NCBI RefSeq assembly: GCF_000621785.1
Contig: NZ_JHXI01000015.1
Coordinates: 1-64,000 of the forward strand
Source: Ruminococcus flavefaciens ND2009
Lineage (GTDB): Bacteria > Bacillota > Clostridia > Oscillospirales > Ruminococcaceae
Length of the DNA stretch: 64,000 nucleotides
Direction of reading: 5' to 3'
The notes beneath the pieces are model-generated. The model was given only the letters and a program-made list of their open reading frames with translations. It made no database searches and was not told where the DNA came from. Below, piece after piece: positions 43,984-53,965 of this stretch. Each line of letters starts with the position of its first letter. Position 1 is the stretch's first letter. The translations under genes and the position numbers were made by a program.

Positions 43984-45579
43984 ATGGCTAAAAAAGATGA
44001 GCGTAACCTTAATGTTACAATAAAAAATCAGGACAGCAGCGATAATGATGTCGTTATCTCTGTATCGTCTATCCTTCGCAAGCTTAAAAAATATCTGGCT
44101 TTATGGCTGGCAGTCGCTATTATCGCAGGAATTCTCGGAGTAGTTCTTTCCGCTGTAAAGACCTTTTCCGCCAAGAACCCCGCAAGAGCGCTGGTAAGCT
44201 TTACATACCCCAACATCGAAAAGGGTCTGGATCCCGCAGGACGCAAGTTCGAGATCGAGACAATGAAAAACCCCGTTATCATCGAGAAAACTCTTACGGA
44301 AATGAATATCGAGCTGGATAAGATCGAGAGCGTAAGAGCAAACATCACATTTGATTATAAGATCCCCGATGATGCTTATGATAAGCTCACTGCCTATTAC
44401 AGCGTTATGGACAAGGCTACAAGCGGAAGCCTTTCCGCTGCTCAGGCTATGCTGGATACAAAGTATTATCCTACACAGTTCACCGTTTACTTCGATTTCG
44501 GTGCAGCAGGCTTCGACAGAAAGACAGGCGTTGAGGTCCTCAACAACCTTCTTGAGAATTACCGCGATTACTTCTATGAGCAGTACGGCTACAACGAGTC
44601 CCTTGGTGCAGCTGTTAATTCAGTAGAATATCAGGACTATGACTACGCTCAGCAGGTCGACCTGTTCAGAGATTCACTCAGACAGATAAGAAGCTACCTC
44701 AGTTCACTTTCCAAGGACGATAACACCACATTCCGTTCAAGCGTTACAGGCTACAGCTTCAAGGATCTCTCTGAATATGCAAAGACTATCAGCAGCATCG
44801 ATCTTGACAGGATCTCATCCTATATCTCGGTAAACAACGTTACCAAGGACAAGGATGCTGCACTTTCCTACTATGATTACAGAATAGAGAACCTCAACCG
44901 CGATAAGGACGAGTACGCAGAGCGCCTTGCAGCTCTTGAGGCTTCTATCACTCAGTATGAGAAGGATTCCATCCTCATCTTCGGAAACGGTACAGACTCG
45001 ACTAATACAGAGTACGCTACTGCTTCAGACCAGTACGATTCACTGTTCAGACAGAAGACCAGCGTTGAGTCAAGCCTTGCACAGACAAAGCAGGATATAA
45101 AGTTCTATGAGTCAAGACGCGACGCCCTCAAGAACAACAAGAACAGCTCACAGGCAAACATTGAGAAGGTTGAGACTGACATAGCTGCACTCGGCGAAAA
45201 GGTAACTCGTCTTGTAGAGCTCACTGAGCAGACAGCTGATGATTACTATGAGAATGTTCAGTTCGCAAACGCTTATAATATCCTGATCCCCGCTTCGAGA
45301 TCAGTCAGCGCAGGGCTCAGTGAGGCTGTCAAGAATGCTGTAAAGCCCCTGTTCATTATTGAGGCTCTCATATTTATGATCTATTTTGCATTTGCTTTCA
45401 TTAATGCTCTCAAGGACAACAGCGGCAAGAAGGCTGTAAAGGCTGCCGCAGATGATGACGATGATGACTCAGAGGAGGCTGACCTTGAGGACGTTATCGA
45501 CGCCATCGAGGAGAAAGCAGATGAAATAAAGGAAAAGGCTGAAAAGGCTGTAAAGAACAGCAATAAAAAGAAGAAATAA
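43984..45579 (+). CDS. Wzz-like polysaccharide chain-length / export regulator
   Basis: 531 residues. Cytoplasmic start (1-~38), membrane segment ~39-60 ('LALWLAVAIIAGILGVVLSA'), long outer region (~65-450) with extended coiled coil ('RIENLNRDKDEYAERLAALE' to 'NIEKVETDIAALGEKVTRLV'), second membrane segment ~455-475 ('LFIIEALIFMIYFAFAFI'). The cytoplasmic tail has a poly-Asp stretch, then 'EEKADEIKEKAEKAVKN' and KKKK. Two flanking membrane segments around a coiled coil is the Wzz/PCP plan. No tyrosine-kinase domain is fused. The tail resembles those of the YfhO-like and 62284 proteins. Confidence 0.8.
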   Translation: MAKKDERNLNVTIKNQDSSDNDVVISVSSILRKLKKYLALWLAVAIIAGILGVVLSAVKTFSAKNPARALVSFTYPNIEKGLDPAGRKFEIETMKNPVIIEKTLTEMNIELDKIESVRANITFDYKIPDDAYDKLTAYYSVMDKATSGSLSAAQAMLDTKYYPTQFTVYFDFGAAGFDRKTGVEVLNNLLENYRDYFYEQYGYNESLGAAVNSVEYQDYDYAQQVDLFRDSLRQIRSYLSSLSKDDNTTFRSSVTGYSFKDLSEYAKTISSIDLDRISSYISVNNVTKDKDAALSYYDYRIENLNRDKDEYAERLAALEASITQYEKDSILIFGNGTDSTNTEYATASDQYDSLFRQKTSVESSLAQTKQDIKFYESRRDALKNNKNSSQANIEKVETDIAALGEKVTRLVELTEQTADDYYENVQFANAYNILIPASRSVSAGLSEAVKNAVKPLFIIEALIFMIYFAFAFINALKDNSGKKAVKAAADDDDDDSEEADLEDVIDAIEEKADEIKEKAEKAVKNSNKKKK

Positions 45580-45590
45580 AGAGGCTTACA

Positions 45591-45620
45591 GGCGCTCCCG
45601 CGGAAATAACGGGAGCGCCT
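45591..45620 (+). terminator. terminator of the Wzz-like gene
   Basis: Stem 'ggcgctccc' / 'gggagcgcc' followed by T-rich sequence. Confidence 0.9.
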
Positions 45621-45669
45621 TTCTGTTTTTATGAAATGTTAAATCCACGTTAAAGAATGGCTTATCTCA

Positions 45670-45697
45670 TTGACTTGCGCCGTGTAATCGTTATAAT
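45670..45697 (+). promoter_or_regulatory. promoter of the Na/Pi symporter gene
   Basis: TTGACT (45670-45675), 16-nt spacer, TATAAT (45692-45697). Confidence 0.7.
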
Positions 45698-45738
45698 TAA
45701 AGATGAGGGAAATAACAAAAATGAAACAGGAGAGAATT

Positions 45739-47553
45739 ATGGAAGAATTTTCAATTTTTAACATCTTCACCCTTTTGGGCGGACTTGCTTTCTTCCTCTA
45801 CGGAATGAAAGTAATGTCTACGGGACTTGAAAAGCTCACGGGAGGCAAGCTGGAGATCGCTCTCAAGAAAATGACCGAGAACAAGATAAAGGCTATACTT
45901 CTCGGTATGGGCGTTACAGTAGCCATACAGTCATCATCTGCTATGACCGTAATGCTGGTGGGCTTCGTAAACTCGGGCATAATGACCCTTGAGCAGACCA
46001 TCGGTGTCTGCTTCGGTTCAAATATCGGAACTACCTTTACCGCGTGGATACTCTGTCTTGACGGTATCAAGGATGACGGCGGCGGCGGAGTGCTCAGCTT
46101 CATACTGAAAATGCTCAAGCCTGTTTCCTTCTCGCCCCTTATAGCTCTTGCAGGCGTTATCCTTATCATGTTCGCCAAGAAGAACAAGAAGAAGGATGTG
46201 GGTCGTATCCTTGTGGGATTTGCGGTGCTTATGACAGGTATGACACTTATGTCAGACTCCGTTGACCCCCTGGCGAATTCACCCGATTTCCAGCGTATCC
46301 TCACAGCCTTCAAGAACCCCCTCCTGGGCGTACTTGTAGGAACTGTATTCACAGGTATAATCCAGAGCTCCGCAGGCTCTATCGGTATACTCCAGGCGTT
46401 CTCAAAGACAGGCGGACTTACCTATGGTATGGCGCTGCCTATAATCATGGGCTGCAACATCGGTACCTGCGTAACTGCCCTTCTGGCAACAGTGGGAGTA
46501 AGCAAGGACGCCAAGCGCGTTGCCTGGACACATATCATCATCAAGATCATCGGTACACTGGTGCTTCTCCCCATAATCATGATACTCCAGAACGTCATAG
46601 ACCTGAGCATCATGAGCAAGACTGTCGGCTATGTGGGCATTGCGGTAATGCACACCATATTCAACGTGGCAACTACTGTAATGTTCTTGCCCTTCACCAA
46701 GCAGCTGGTAAAGCTTTCAAAGATAGTTGTAAGGGACGGCAAGGAGGAGAAGGTAGACTCCAGAAGGACTCTCACAGGACTGGACGACATCCTGCTCAAG
46801 ACTCCTGCTGTTGCTGTTCAGACCTGTCTTACAGCAACCGAACAGATGGCAGAGCTCACAAGAGAGACCATCGACATTGCGCTGAAGCTGCTGATAAACT
46901 ACGACAGCGACAAGTGCGACCTTGTTATTGAGAATGAGGACATCATCGACGGCTTTGAGGACAAGATCAACAGCTACCTCATAAAAATATCCAAGGCAAG
47001 CGTTACAGGCAAGGACAGCCGAAGCGTTTCAAAGATGATGCACTGCGTGGGCAACTTCGAGCGTATCTCCGACCACGCCGTGAACCTGGTGGAGTCGGCT
47101 CAGGAAATGCACGAAAAGGGAATAATGTTCTCTGAGGAGTGCATAAACGAGATAACCGTCATCACCGATGCTATCAGCGAGAATATCAACAAGGCTTTCG
47201 ACTCCTACGTGAAGAATGACCTTGCTATCGCCCATAAGGTAGAGCCTCTTGAGGAAGTGGTGGACAACCTCAGCACCGAGCTCAAGAACAGACATATCCG
47301 CCGTCTCCAGAACGACGAGTGTACAGTTGAGCTGGGCTATATCTTCCAGGACGTACTCACCAACCTGGAGCGTATTTCCGACCACTGCTCCAACATCGCG
47401 GGCTGTCTTATCGAGACTGACGAGAAGACCAATCTCCACGCTTATCTCCACGATGTCAAGGAGAACGATGAGCAGTTCAGGAACGAGTACCGCGAGTATG
47501 CGGAGGAATATTTCCGCAGACTTGACAGCGTTGAAGTAAAAACCGAAGCATAA
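45739..47553 (+). CDS. Na+/phosphate cotransporter with C-terminal PhoU-like domain
   Basis: 604 residues from the ATG at 45739 (CAGGAGA five bases upstream). Two inverted Na/Pi symporter repeats carry the QSS motifs: 'GVTVAIQSSSAMTVMLVGF' (~60) and 'FTGIIQSSAGSIGILQAF' (~205). About nine membrane segments lie in 1-340. A PhoU-like helical domain follows (~380-600) with metal-binding-type stretches 'GNFERISDHAVNLVE' and 'TNLERISDHCSNIAG'. Imports phosphate with sodium; the PhoU part probably senses it. Confidence 0.94.
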   Translation: MEEFSIFNIFTLLGGLAFFLYGMKVMSTGLEKLTGGKLEIALKKMTENKIKAILLGMGVTVAIQSSSAMTVMLVGFVNSGIMTLEQTIGVCFGSNIGTTFTAWILCLDGIKDDGGGGVLSFILKMLKPVSFSPLIALAGVILIMFAKKNKKKDVGRILVGFAVLMTGMTLMSDSVDPLANSPDFQRILTAFKNPLLGVLVGTVFTGIIQSSAGSIGILQAFSKTGGLTYGMALPIIMGCNIGTCVTALLATVGVSKDAKRVAWTHIIIKIIGTLVLLPIIMILQNVIDLSIMSKTVGYVGIAVMHTIFNVATTVMFLPFTKQLVKLSKIVVRDGKEEKVDSRRTLTGLDDILLKTPAVAVQTCLTATEQMAELTRETIDIALKLLINYDSDKCDLVIENEDIIDGFEDKINSYLIKISKASVTGKDSRSVSKMMHCVGNFERISDHAVNLVESAQEMHEKGIMFSEECINEITVITDAISENINKAFDSYVKNDLAIAHKVEPLEEVVDNLSTELKNRHIRRLQNDECTVELGYIFQDVLTNLERISDHCSNIAGCLIETDEKTNLHAYLHDVKENDEQFRNEYREYAEEYFRRLDSVEVKTEA

Positions 47554-47557
47554 ACAA

Positions 47558-47584
47558 AAAACCGAAGCTTATTGCTTCGGTTTT
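47558..47584 (+). terminator. terminator of the Na/Pi symporter gene
   Basis: Stem 'aaaaccgaagc' / 'gcttcggtttt' with a 5-nt loop and T-run. Confidence 0.92.
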
Positions 47585-47611
47585 CTTTTTATGATAGCAG
47601 CAGATGAGGAT

Positions 47612-47709
47612 CTAAGGGGCTCTGCCCCTTGGACCCTGCATGAGGCTGTCTGCCTCGTGGCTCCGACCAAAGGAACACAGTCCCTTTGGAATCCCCTTCA
47701 TAGCTGCCG
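47612..47709 (-). repeat. fragment R3 of the composite repeat, inverted
   Basis: Read on the minus strand, it matches the first third of R1/R2: 'ctatgaa..ggattccaaaggg', the 'ggagcc..' hairpin (diverged) and 'aaggggcagagcccctt'. It lacks the right part and both ends, and it abuts the 3' end of the lipoprotein gene. Confidence 0.75.
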
Positions 47710-47716
47710 CCGCTTT

Positions 47717-48517
47717 TTAATAAGGCAGTGTGAACTGTCCTGCCTTCCATACATTTCCGTCCTCGATAACTACGGAGAAATCGTCGGTCTGGGTGTAGGA
47801 CTCCTCGCCGAAGTCGCTGCCGTCATAGAAGCTGTCCACAGAGAACACTATTTCGTCCGCGGTGCGGGACTTGATACCCGTTACCTTCGATGAGGAGTAA
47901 TAGATATTGCTGCCGCGGTTGCCGCAGAGGGCATAGACCGCGCCGTTCTTCTCAATGTAAAGATCCGACAGCTCATCGCAGGGATAGCGCCTGCTGAACA
48001 CCTTGAAATAGGCGTCCTCCACGTCGCTGAAGCTGCTTATGCCGCTTTCCGTGATGCGGTAGAACTGCCAGCCAAGATCGTTTTCCACGAAGTTGGTGTA
48101 GTCCACCTTAAAGGGGCAGCCGACGGTGAAGTTCAGCTGAACATGGCCTGCGGACTCGTAAAGTGCCTGTGCAGCTGCTATGAGAGTCCTGTCGTCGGAG
48201 TCCTCAACGGGCTTTTCAAATACCACAGCTCCGTCATCGTTGATCTCAAAGGCGTCGCCGCCCATAGGGTCGGGCTGATGGGTAGCCTGCTGTGTAGTGG
48301 TGGTGGTGACAGTAGCCGCTTCCGCCGCGGTAGTCGTTGCGGTTGTGACCGCCGTGGTGACTTCGGAGTGGTCTGTAGGTACGGGCTGGGAAGCGTCGGT
48401 TGCTTCGACAGCTGAATTTTCAGCGGTCTGTGAGGAGCTTCCTGCCTTTTTGCCGCTGCATGACACAGCTCCCGCAGCCACAGCCGCTGATGCTATGAGT
48501 GATAAGAGCTTTTTCAT
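47717..48517 (-). CDS. predicted lipoprotein of unknown function
   Basis: 266 residues. Lipobox 'AAGAVSCSG' gives Cys20 as the lipidated residue. A Ser/Thr/Ala-rich linker (~25-85) leads to a globular domain (~90-266) with 'QALYESAGHVQLNFTVGCPF' and 'SVDSFYDGSDFGEES'. No family recognised. The start codon overlaps the rnr stop by one base (TGATG), so it is translated after RNase R. Confidence 0.75.
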   Translation of the reverse strand: MKKLLSLIASAAVAAGAVSCSGKKAGSSSQTAENSAVEATDASQPVPTDHSEVTTAVTTATTTAAEAATVTTTTTQQATHQPDPMGGDAFEINDDGAVVFEKPVEDSDDRTLIAAAQALYESAGHVQLNFTVGCPFKVDYTNFVENDLGWQFYRITESGISSFSDVEDAYFKVFSRRYPCDELSDLYIEKNGAVYALCGNRGSNIYYSSSKVTGIKSRTADEIVFSVDSFYDGSDFGEESYTQTDDFSVVIEDGNVWKAGQFTLPY

Positions 48518-50688
48518 CAGTCATCCTCCTGTTCGTCGTCGAGAACGAAATCTATAGTGCCGTCGCTGACGTTTACCGCTGCACAGACCACCTGAACGGT
48601 CTGACCGAGAGTATAGGAAACGCCGCTGAACTTTTCGGTAAGTGAAACGGGCTCGGAGTAGTCATACTCGCCCTCGGGGAGCGTCCTTATATGGACCAGT
48701 CCCTCCACCGTATTGGGAAGCTCAGCGTAGAAGCCGAACTCGGTAACGCCCGATATTTTTGCGGTGAAGCTCTCGCCGATGTGGGCTTTCATGTACTCAG
48801 CCTTGTAGCAGTCCTCGCACTCGCGCTCGATAGTGACTGCCCTTATTTCCGCCGCAGATGAGCGCTCTGAGGCGTTCAGCGCAAAGGCTTCATAGCGCTT
48901 GCTGAGCCACTCGTTGTTGTAGCCTGCCAGAATATCGGTGATTATGCGGTGTATAGCCAGGTCGGGGTATCGGCGGATAGGGGAGGTGAAGTGTGCGTAG
49001 TCGTCCAGCACCAGTCCGAAGTGACCGAGGGGCTCGTTGGAGTATTTAGCCTTCGCCATAGAGCGGAGCACCAGCATATTCACGGCTTCAAACTTGTCCG
49101 TGCCCCTTGCGCTGTCCAGTATCTTAGCCGCGTGGGCAGGCTTGAACTCGCTGAAATGAGGACACTCAAAGCCGTATTTGGGCAGCAGCTCGTGGAGAGC
49201 CTCTGCCTTTGCCTCGGGAGGAGCCTCGTGGATACGGTAAACGAAGGGAACCTTCCTGTCCTTTGCCAGCTTTGCGGCAGCCTCATTGGCTGTCAGCATG
49301 AATTCCTCGATGATGCGCTCAGCCTTGCCGCGCTCACGGGGCTGGACATCGTAGCAGATACCGTCCTCGCCGATGAGGAGCTTGCTTTCTGTGGTCTCTA
49401 TTTCGGGAGCGTGGCGGAGCTGCTTCTTTGCGATGAGCTTGTCCGCCAGCTCATTCATGAGGTCGATATTCTTTCTTACCGCGGAGTATTTCTCTGCGAT
49501 GTCCTCAGTCTCTGTGCCGTCGAGGATACGGTTTATCTCGGAATAAACGCCCTTGACCCGTGAGCGGATAACGCTCTTGCAGAAGCGGTAGGAGAGCATA
49601 TTTCCCTCTTTGTCCAGCTCCATGAAGGCGGACAGTGTGAGCCTGTCCTCATTGGGGTTCAGGGAGCAGATACCGTTTGAAAGCTCCTTGGGCAGCATGG
49701 GAATGACCTTGTCCGCATAGTAGATACTTGTTCCGCGGAGCAGAGCCTCCTTGTCCAGAGCGCTGTTGCCCTTGACGTAGTGTGAAACATCGGCGATGTG
49801 GACTCCCAGACGGTAGCCCTTCTTTGTCTTCTCAACGGAAACGGCGTCGTCAAGGTCCTTGGACTCCGCACCGTCGATGGTGAATATAGTCATATCGCGA
49901 AGGTCCTCGCGGTTGTTGAAGCTGTACTCCTGCACGCCGCCCTCGGCTATCTTGCGGGCTTCCTTCATTACCTCCTCGGGGAAGGCTGTGGGAGCGCCGT
50001 GTGTCACCAGAATTGAAGCGGCTGTAGAGGCTGCGTATTCTGAGCTTCCGAATACCAGAGTTATCTTTACCTTGTGCTCGGCATGGCGGCGTCCGCGGTA
50101 GACTATCTCTGCCAGTACCTTGTCGCCGTTTTCAAAGGGAACGCTCTCCTCGCGGACTATGATGACATGGTTGCGTGAGGCGGTATCGGGCACCAGGTAG
50201 GGGCGTCCGTCCTCGTACTCAATTCTGCCTGTGAGCTGAGAGCTGCCGAATTCAAGTATATCCAGTATCTCGCCCTCGGGCTCGCCTGTTCTTGAGGCGA
50301 TAGGGGAGATGAGTACCCTGTCGCCGGGCATAGCGCCCAGCATACACTTTCCGGGAATGAAGTACTCCACGCCCTCGTCGGTCACTGCGAAGCCGAAGGT
50401 GCGGCTCAGTCTTGTGACCTCGCCTGCATAGACTCCCAGACGGGAGCAGAGTGCAGCCTTCATGCCCTTTTTCATCATGACAACGCCCTCTGTGCGGAGC
50501 TCCGAAAAGGCAGCGGCGAAATTCTCCCTGCCGGATTTTTTTGTTCTGCACTTTGCCTCAAGCTCGCTTAGGGGCATGGATTTCTTTCCGTAAGCCTTCA
50601 GAAAGGTGACTATTTTATTCTTGTAGCTTTCCACTGACACAGGGCTGCTGCCCTTTTTGTCGGACTGTTTTTTCTTTTTTTCTGCCAT
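48517..50688 (-). CDS. rnr: ribonuclease R
   Basis: 723 residues. N-terminal basic and winged-helix region (1-~75), cold-shock-type domains (~85-235), RNB catalytic domain (~250-585) with active-site acids in 'FTIDGAESKDLDDAVSVEKT', and a C-terminal S1 domain (~635-718, 'GESFTAKISGVTEFGFYAEL'). Processive 3'-5' exoribonuclease that degrades structured RNA. Follows secG, the standard Firmicute order; smpB is not next, its place being taken by the lipoprotein gene. Confidence 0.96.
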   Translation of the reverse strand: MAEKKKKQSDKKGSSPVSVESYKNKIVTFLKAYGKKSMPLSELEAKCRTKKSGRENFAAAFSELRTEGVVMMKKGMKAALCSRLGVYAGEVTRLSRTFGFAVTDEGVEYFIPGKCMLGAMPGDRVLISPIASRTGEPEGEILDILEFGSSQLTGRIEYEDGRPYLVPDTASRNHVIIVREESVPFENGDKVLAEIVYRGRRHAEHKVKITLVFGSSEYAASTAASILVTHGAPTAFPEEVMKEARKIAEGGVQEYSFNNREDLRDMTIFTIDGAESKDLDDAVSVEKTKKGYRLGVHIADVSHYVKGNSALDKEALLRGTSIYYADKVIPMLPKELSNGICSLNPNEDRLTLSAFMELDKEGNMLSYRFCKSVIRSRVKGVYSEINRILDGTETEDIAEKYSAVRKNIDLMNELADKLIAKKQLRHAPEIETTESKLLIGEDGICYDVQPRERGKAERIIEEFMLTANEAAAKLAKDRKVPFVYRIHEAPPEAKAEALHELLPKYGFECPHFSEFKPAHAAKILDSARGTDKFEAVNMLVLRSMAKAKYSNEPLGHFGLVLDDYAHFTSPIRRYPDLAIHRIITDILAGYNNEWLSKRYEAFALNASERSSAAEIRAVTIERECEDCYKAEYMKAHIGESFTAKISGVTEFGFYAELPNTVEGLVHIRTLPEGEYDYSEPVSLTEKFSGVSYTLGQTVQVVCAAVNVSDGTIDFVLDDEQEDD

Positions 50689-50736
50689 ATTTTCTCCTTG
50701 TGTCTTATTATCCGCATACAGCGGAGCAAAAAATAA

Positions 50737-50761
50737 GCCCCATGACTCTGAGTCACAGGGC
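50737..50761 (-). terminator. hairpin between secG and rnr
   Basis: Stem of 'gccc..tgact' / 'agtca..gggc' with two mismatches, followed in the minus direction by 'ttattttttgc'. May end part of the secG transcripts. Confidence 0.65.
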
Positions 50762-50772
50762 AGCTTTTTTTC

Positions 50773-51030
50773 TTACTTTGTGAAGATCGGTACGATGTTT
50801 ACTGCAAGTACAGCAGCGAAAAGGATTATCGCCATAACTCTTGTGATCTTAGCGAGGATGGCTTCCTTTGTTCTTCCCTCGTTCTTTCCGTAGAAGGAAT
50901 CAGCGCTTGCACCTGTGAGAGCAGCAGTCATGCTGTCCTGTGATTTCTGCTCCTGTGAAAGGCAGATAACGATGGTTAAAAGGCTGAGGACGAGTATCAC
51001 GATACCGCCGATGATCTCTAAAGTTGACAT
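50773..51030 (-). CDS. secG: protein-export membrane protein SecG
   Basis: 85 residues with two membrane segments (~5-25 'IIGGIVILVLSLLTIVICL' and ~60-80 'VMAIILFAAVLAVNIVPIF') and the conserved 'SQEQKSQDSM..GASADSFYG' loop between them. Part of the SecYEG translocon, which exports the many secreted enzymes encoded here. Confidence 0.94.
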   Translation of the reverse strand: MSTLEIIGGIVILVLSLLTIVICLSQEQKSQDSMTAALTGASADSFYGKNEGRTKEAILAKITRVMAIILFAAVLAVNIVPIFTK

Positions 51031-51093
51031 AAAAACTACCTCCGGGTAAAGTATGGATTACGGCAAAGCCGATATATTTCAACTAGCTTTAAT

Positions 51094-51122
51094 ATTATAT
51101 CACAGACCGCAGTGTTTTGCAA
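51094..51122 (-). promoter_or_regulatory. promoter of secG
   Basis: Minus-strand TTGCAA (51122-51117), 17-nt spacer, TATAAT (51099-51094). Confidence 0.7.
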
Positions 51123-51203
51123 GGGGTTTTATCGAAAAAGCAAGACAAAAAAACGGAGCAAAATTGTTGAAATCTAACAAGGATCCGCAAAAACGGCATG
51201 AAA

Positions 51204-51232
51204 AAGGCTGCACAGCAGTGCCGTGCAGCCTT
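51204..51232 (-). terminator. terminator of the first GH9 gene
   Basis: Arms 'aaggctgcac' / 'gtgcagcctt' with a T-run in the minus direction. Confidence 0.9.
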
Positions 51233-51249
51233 GAATTCATTTATTCAGC

Positions 51250-53910
51250 TCAGATAATGGGAGCGAGAGTTGATCTCATGTGGAGGAGATACATCTGGAT
51301 GAAGAGAGCATCGTTTCCTGTGAGACCTATTGTACCCTTATCAACGTCACCGTAGGTCTTGCCCTTTTCGGTGATGTGCTTGGGATCGCTTCCGTTCTCG
51401 CCGTACTTATCGGGGTTAGCGATAGCCTGCATGATGAGGATAGCGTCAGCCAGCTCAACCTTGCCGTCGCCGTTGGAGTCGCCCCATACACCGTCGAAAA
51501 CAGGTGTGGGAGCTGTAGTTGTTGTTACAACAGGAGGTGCTGTTGTTGTAGTTGTAGTAGTTGTTGTGGTTGTTGTTATCCTTGTTGTAGTAGCAGCTGT
51601 GCCCTTTGCTGTGTAGACTACGATAGAATCCATTGTGTAGGATGAAACGTTAGTCCACCATGTACCGAACTTGAGCTCGCCGCCGCTGTAAGCGAATGTC
51701 TGAGCAGCGCTTGCAGGGGGATTCCATGTGATAGTGCCCTTGCTGCTGTTGATGGATTTATCCTGCTGAGCGTCATCGTCCATGAACCAGTAATCGGGAG
51801 CAACAGTTGTTGAAGAACCGAAGTTACCTACCCACTTGTCGATGTTGCCGCTTGCAGAGATGTTGAACTCGATCTTTGTAGCGTACTCGCCGCTGGGGAT
51901 ATTGAAGTCAGCCCAGTCGAAGCCGATCATCTTGTCGTCAGCGCCGTCATCGAACTTGAGAGACTTGTTGAGCTCTACCTTGTAAACTCCGTTGCCGCCT
52001 GTTGTAGAGGGTCTGGGAGCTGTTGTAGTTGTTGCAGGGGGATTGTAGGGTGCGGGTGTAGTTGTTGTAACTGCGGGCTGTGAAGGAGTTACACTGCTGC
52101 TTCCGCTGCCGTCGAGAACGACCTTCTCGATAGTAACGCCGTCGCCCTGAGGCCACCAGACCATAGCCTTGATAGTTGAACCAACATTTGAAGGAATATC
52201 GTAGTCAACAACTACTTCCTTGTTTGCGTCAGCCTTTACGTTCTCAAAGTCTACCTGATCCCACTTGCCTGTCCATGTGCCGAAGCCGCCGGAAGCCTGT
52301 GTATCGCTGGTATTGATCTTGAAGTAAAGTGTAGCCTTCTTAGCGCCCTGAGGAGCAAACTCAGCATAGCTGATAGGTCCGTCTGTACCATCCTCTACGC
52401 CTACCTTCATGTCAGCGGGAAGGAGAGTCTTGCCGCCGCCCGAAGAAGTGCCGGGGTTGGGAGAAGTTGTGGTTGTGGGCGGATTGTAAGGTGCGGGAGT
52501 AGTTGTAGTTACAGAAGGCTGAGTAGGTGTTATGCTGCTTCCGCCGCCGTAGATCTTGGAAACGCCGGGGATAGTGGAAACAGTTGAGCCTGTCTTGTAG
52601 AAGTGGTACAGACCAGCTGCTGCACCAACGAGACCTGCGTTGTAGTCAACAGCGACCTCGTTTGCCTGATAGTCGGAACGAACGTCAGCATAGCCGTCGC
52701 CGTTTGCCTGCTTAGGACCGCCGCAGAGAGCGCCGACCAGCAGGTTCTTGTTAGGTGTTCCGTCATTTCTGGGGTCTGCATTAGCATCGGGTGAAGAAGC
52801 TCTGTGGTGAGGATTCCTGGAAGAATTATCCTTGAAACCTACGATGAGGCAGTAGCTCTTTCCGTTCTGGAAAGCCTTGTCGCCTGTGAGGTACTGCATC
52901 TGGCCCTTAGCCCAGCCTGCGTCGCCGTGGTTGTACTTAGCAGCTACGAGAGTTGCCATCTGAGCGGTAGCATTGTGTCTTGCCGAGCCCCACTCGTCGT
53001 AGAACTTGTACTCGTTGCCGCCGCCGATCTCGTGAACGATGCTCCAGTCGCCTGTTGCCTCAGCCTTGAGGATAGAAGCGCCGAGACCAACGTTCTCCCA
53101 GCAGTGTACCCAGTAGCCCTCGGGACAAGTTCCGAGATCATTGAGATACTTCTGGTTGTTTGTAGCCTTGTAGAGCCAGCCTGCTGCCCATGCGAGCTCA
53201 TCAGCGGAGCCGCTGGTGCCGCTTACATAGAAAGGAGCAACTGAATATGTTCCTGTGTTCTGCTTTGAGAAGTTGTAGAGAGCCTCAGCGTACTTGAGGT
53301 CGTCAGGATTACCGAAGTTTACGTAGTTAGCTGCGAGAGCTGCTGCGTACTCGGCAGTGATGTTTGCAGCACCGCCTGTAGTCCAGACCATACGGCCTCT
53401 GTCGCCCTGAGTTTCGGGAGCGCCCCAGTAATCGTGGTCCTGGTTACCTTCGCCCTTTTCGATGAGGACCTTGGAAACGTTGTTGCCGTTGAGAACTGTA
53501 GCGTCACGGAAGAATTTACAGAATTTGTCTGTGATGACTTTAAGATGAGCGTCCTGTCCTGTAGCAGTGAAGGCGTCCTTGAATTCGTAGTAAGCCCAGC
53601 CCAGTGTAGAAGCTGCATAGCCCTGGGGCTGACCGAACATTACGTGGTCGCCTGCGTCGTGGAAACCGCCGGGCACTTCGTCATTGGTGTGGCAGTTGCC
53701 TCTCCATGAGATAGCGCAGTCCGAGTTGTTTCCGCACATATTTGCGTCATAAAGATAGAGGGAGTACTGAAGGAGCTTTGCGTAGTTATCACCGTCAGCC
53801 GCGTTTGCTGTGAGAGAGGGAGCACCGATGTTTGAGAGAGGTGCTGCAATCGAGGTGAGGGCGATAGCACTGCTGATGATGGCTGATTTCAGCCTGTTTA
53901 ATTTGTTCAT
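51250..53910 (-). CDS. cellulosomal GH9 cellulase with two C-terminal binding-type modules and dockerin
   Basis: 886 residues. Signal peptide (1-~38, ending 'SLTANAADG'). GH9 (alpha/alpha)6 barrel (~40-455) with Asp85/Asp88 in 'VPGGFHDAGDHVMF', 'NPHHRASSPDAN', and proton donor Glu418 in 'YQANEVAVDYNA'. No N-terminal Ig or CBM4 module. Two beta-sandwich modules follow, set between Pro/Thr linkers: ~495-605 and ~645-775 ('YSGGELKFGTWWTNVSSYTM'). These are probably cellulose-binding but I cannot assign a CBM family. Poly-Thr linker, then dockerin (~815-886). The dockerin differs slightly ('GKTYGDVDKGTIGLTGNDAL'). Confidence 0.94.
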   Translation of the reverse strand: MNKLNRLKSAIISSAIALTSIAAPLSNIGAPSLTANAADGDNYAKLLQYSLYLYDANMCGNNSDCAISWRGNCHTNDEVPGGFHDAGDHVMFGQPQGYAASTLGWAYYEFKDAFTATGQDAHLKVITDKFCKFFRDATVLNGNNVSKVLIEKGEGNQDHDYWGAPETQGDRGRMVWTTGGAANITAEYAAALAANYVNFGNPDDLKYAEALYNFSKQNTGTYSVAPFYVSGTSGSADELAWAAGWLYKATNNQKYLNDLGTCPEGYWVHCWENVGLGASILKAEATGDWSIVHEIGGGNEYKFYDEWGSARHNATAQMATLVAAKYNHGDAGWAKGQMQYLTGDKAFQNGKSYCLIVGFKDNSSRNPHHRASSPDANADPRNDGTPNKNLLVGALCGGPKQANGDGYADVRSDYQANEVAVDYNAGLVGAAAGLYHFYKTGSTVSTIPGVSKIYGGGSSITPTQPSVTTTTPAPYNPPTTTTSPNPGTSSGGGKTLLPADMKVGVEDGTDGPISYAEFAPQGAKKATLYFKINTSDTQASGGFGTWTGKWDQVDFENVKADANKEVVVDYDIPSNVGSTIKAMVWWPQGDGVTIEKVVLDGSGSSSVTPSQPAVTTTTPAPYNPPATTTTAPRPSTTGGNGVYKVELNKSLKFDDGADDKMIGFDWADFNIPSGEYATKIEFNISASGNIDKWVGNFGSSTTVAPDYWFMDDDAQQDKSINSSKGTITWNPPASAAQTFAYSGGELKFGTWWTNVSSYTMDSIVVYTAKGTAATTTRITTTTTTTTTTTTAPPVVTTTTAPTPVFDGVWGDSNGDGKVELADAILIMQAIANPDKYGENGSDPKHITEKGKTYGDVDKGTIGLTGNDALFIQMYLLHMRSTLAPII

Positions 53911-53965
53911 GTTATCACACTTCTTTCAATATGATCTGCCTATAATATGTCTTACACCCATTATA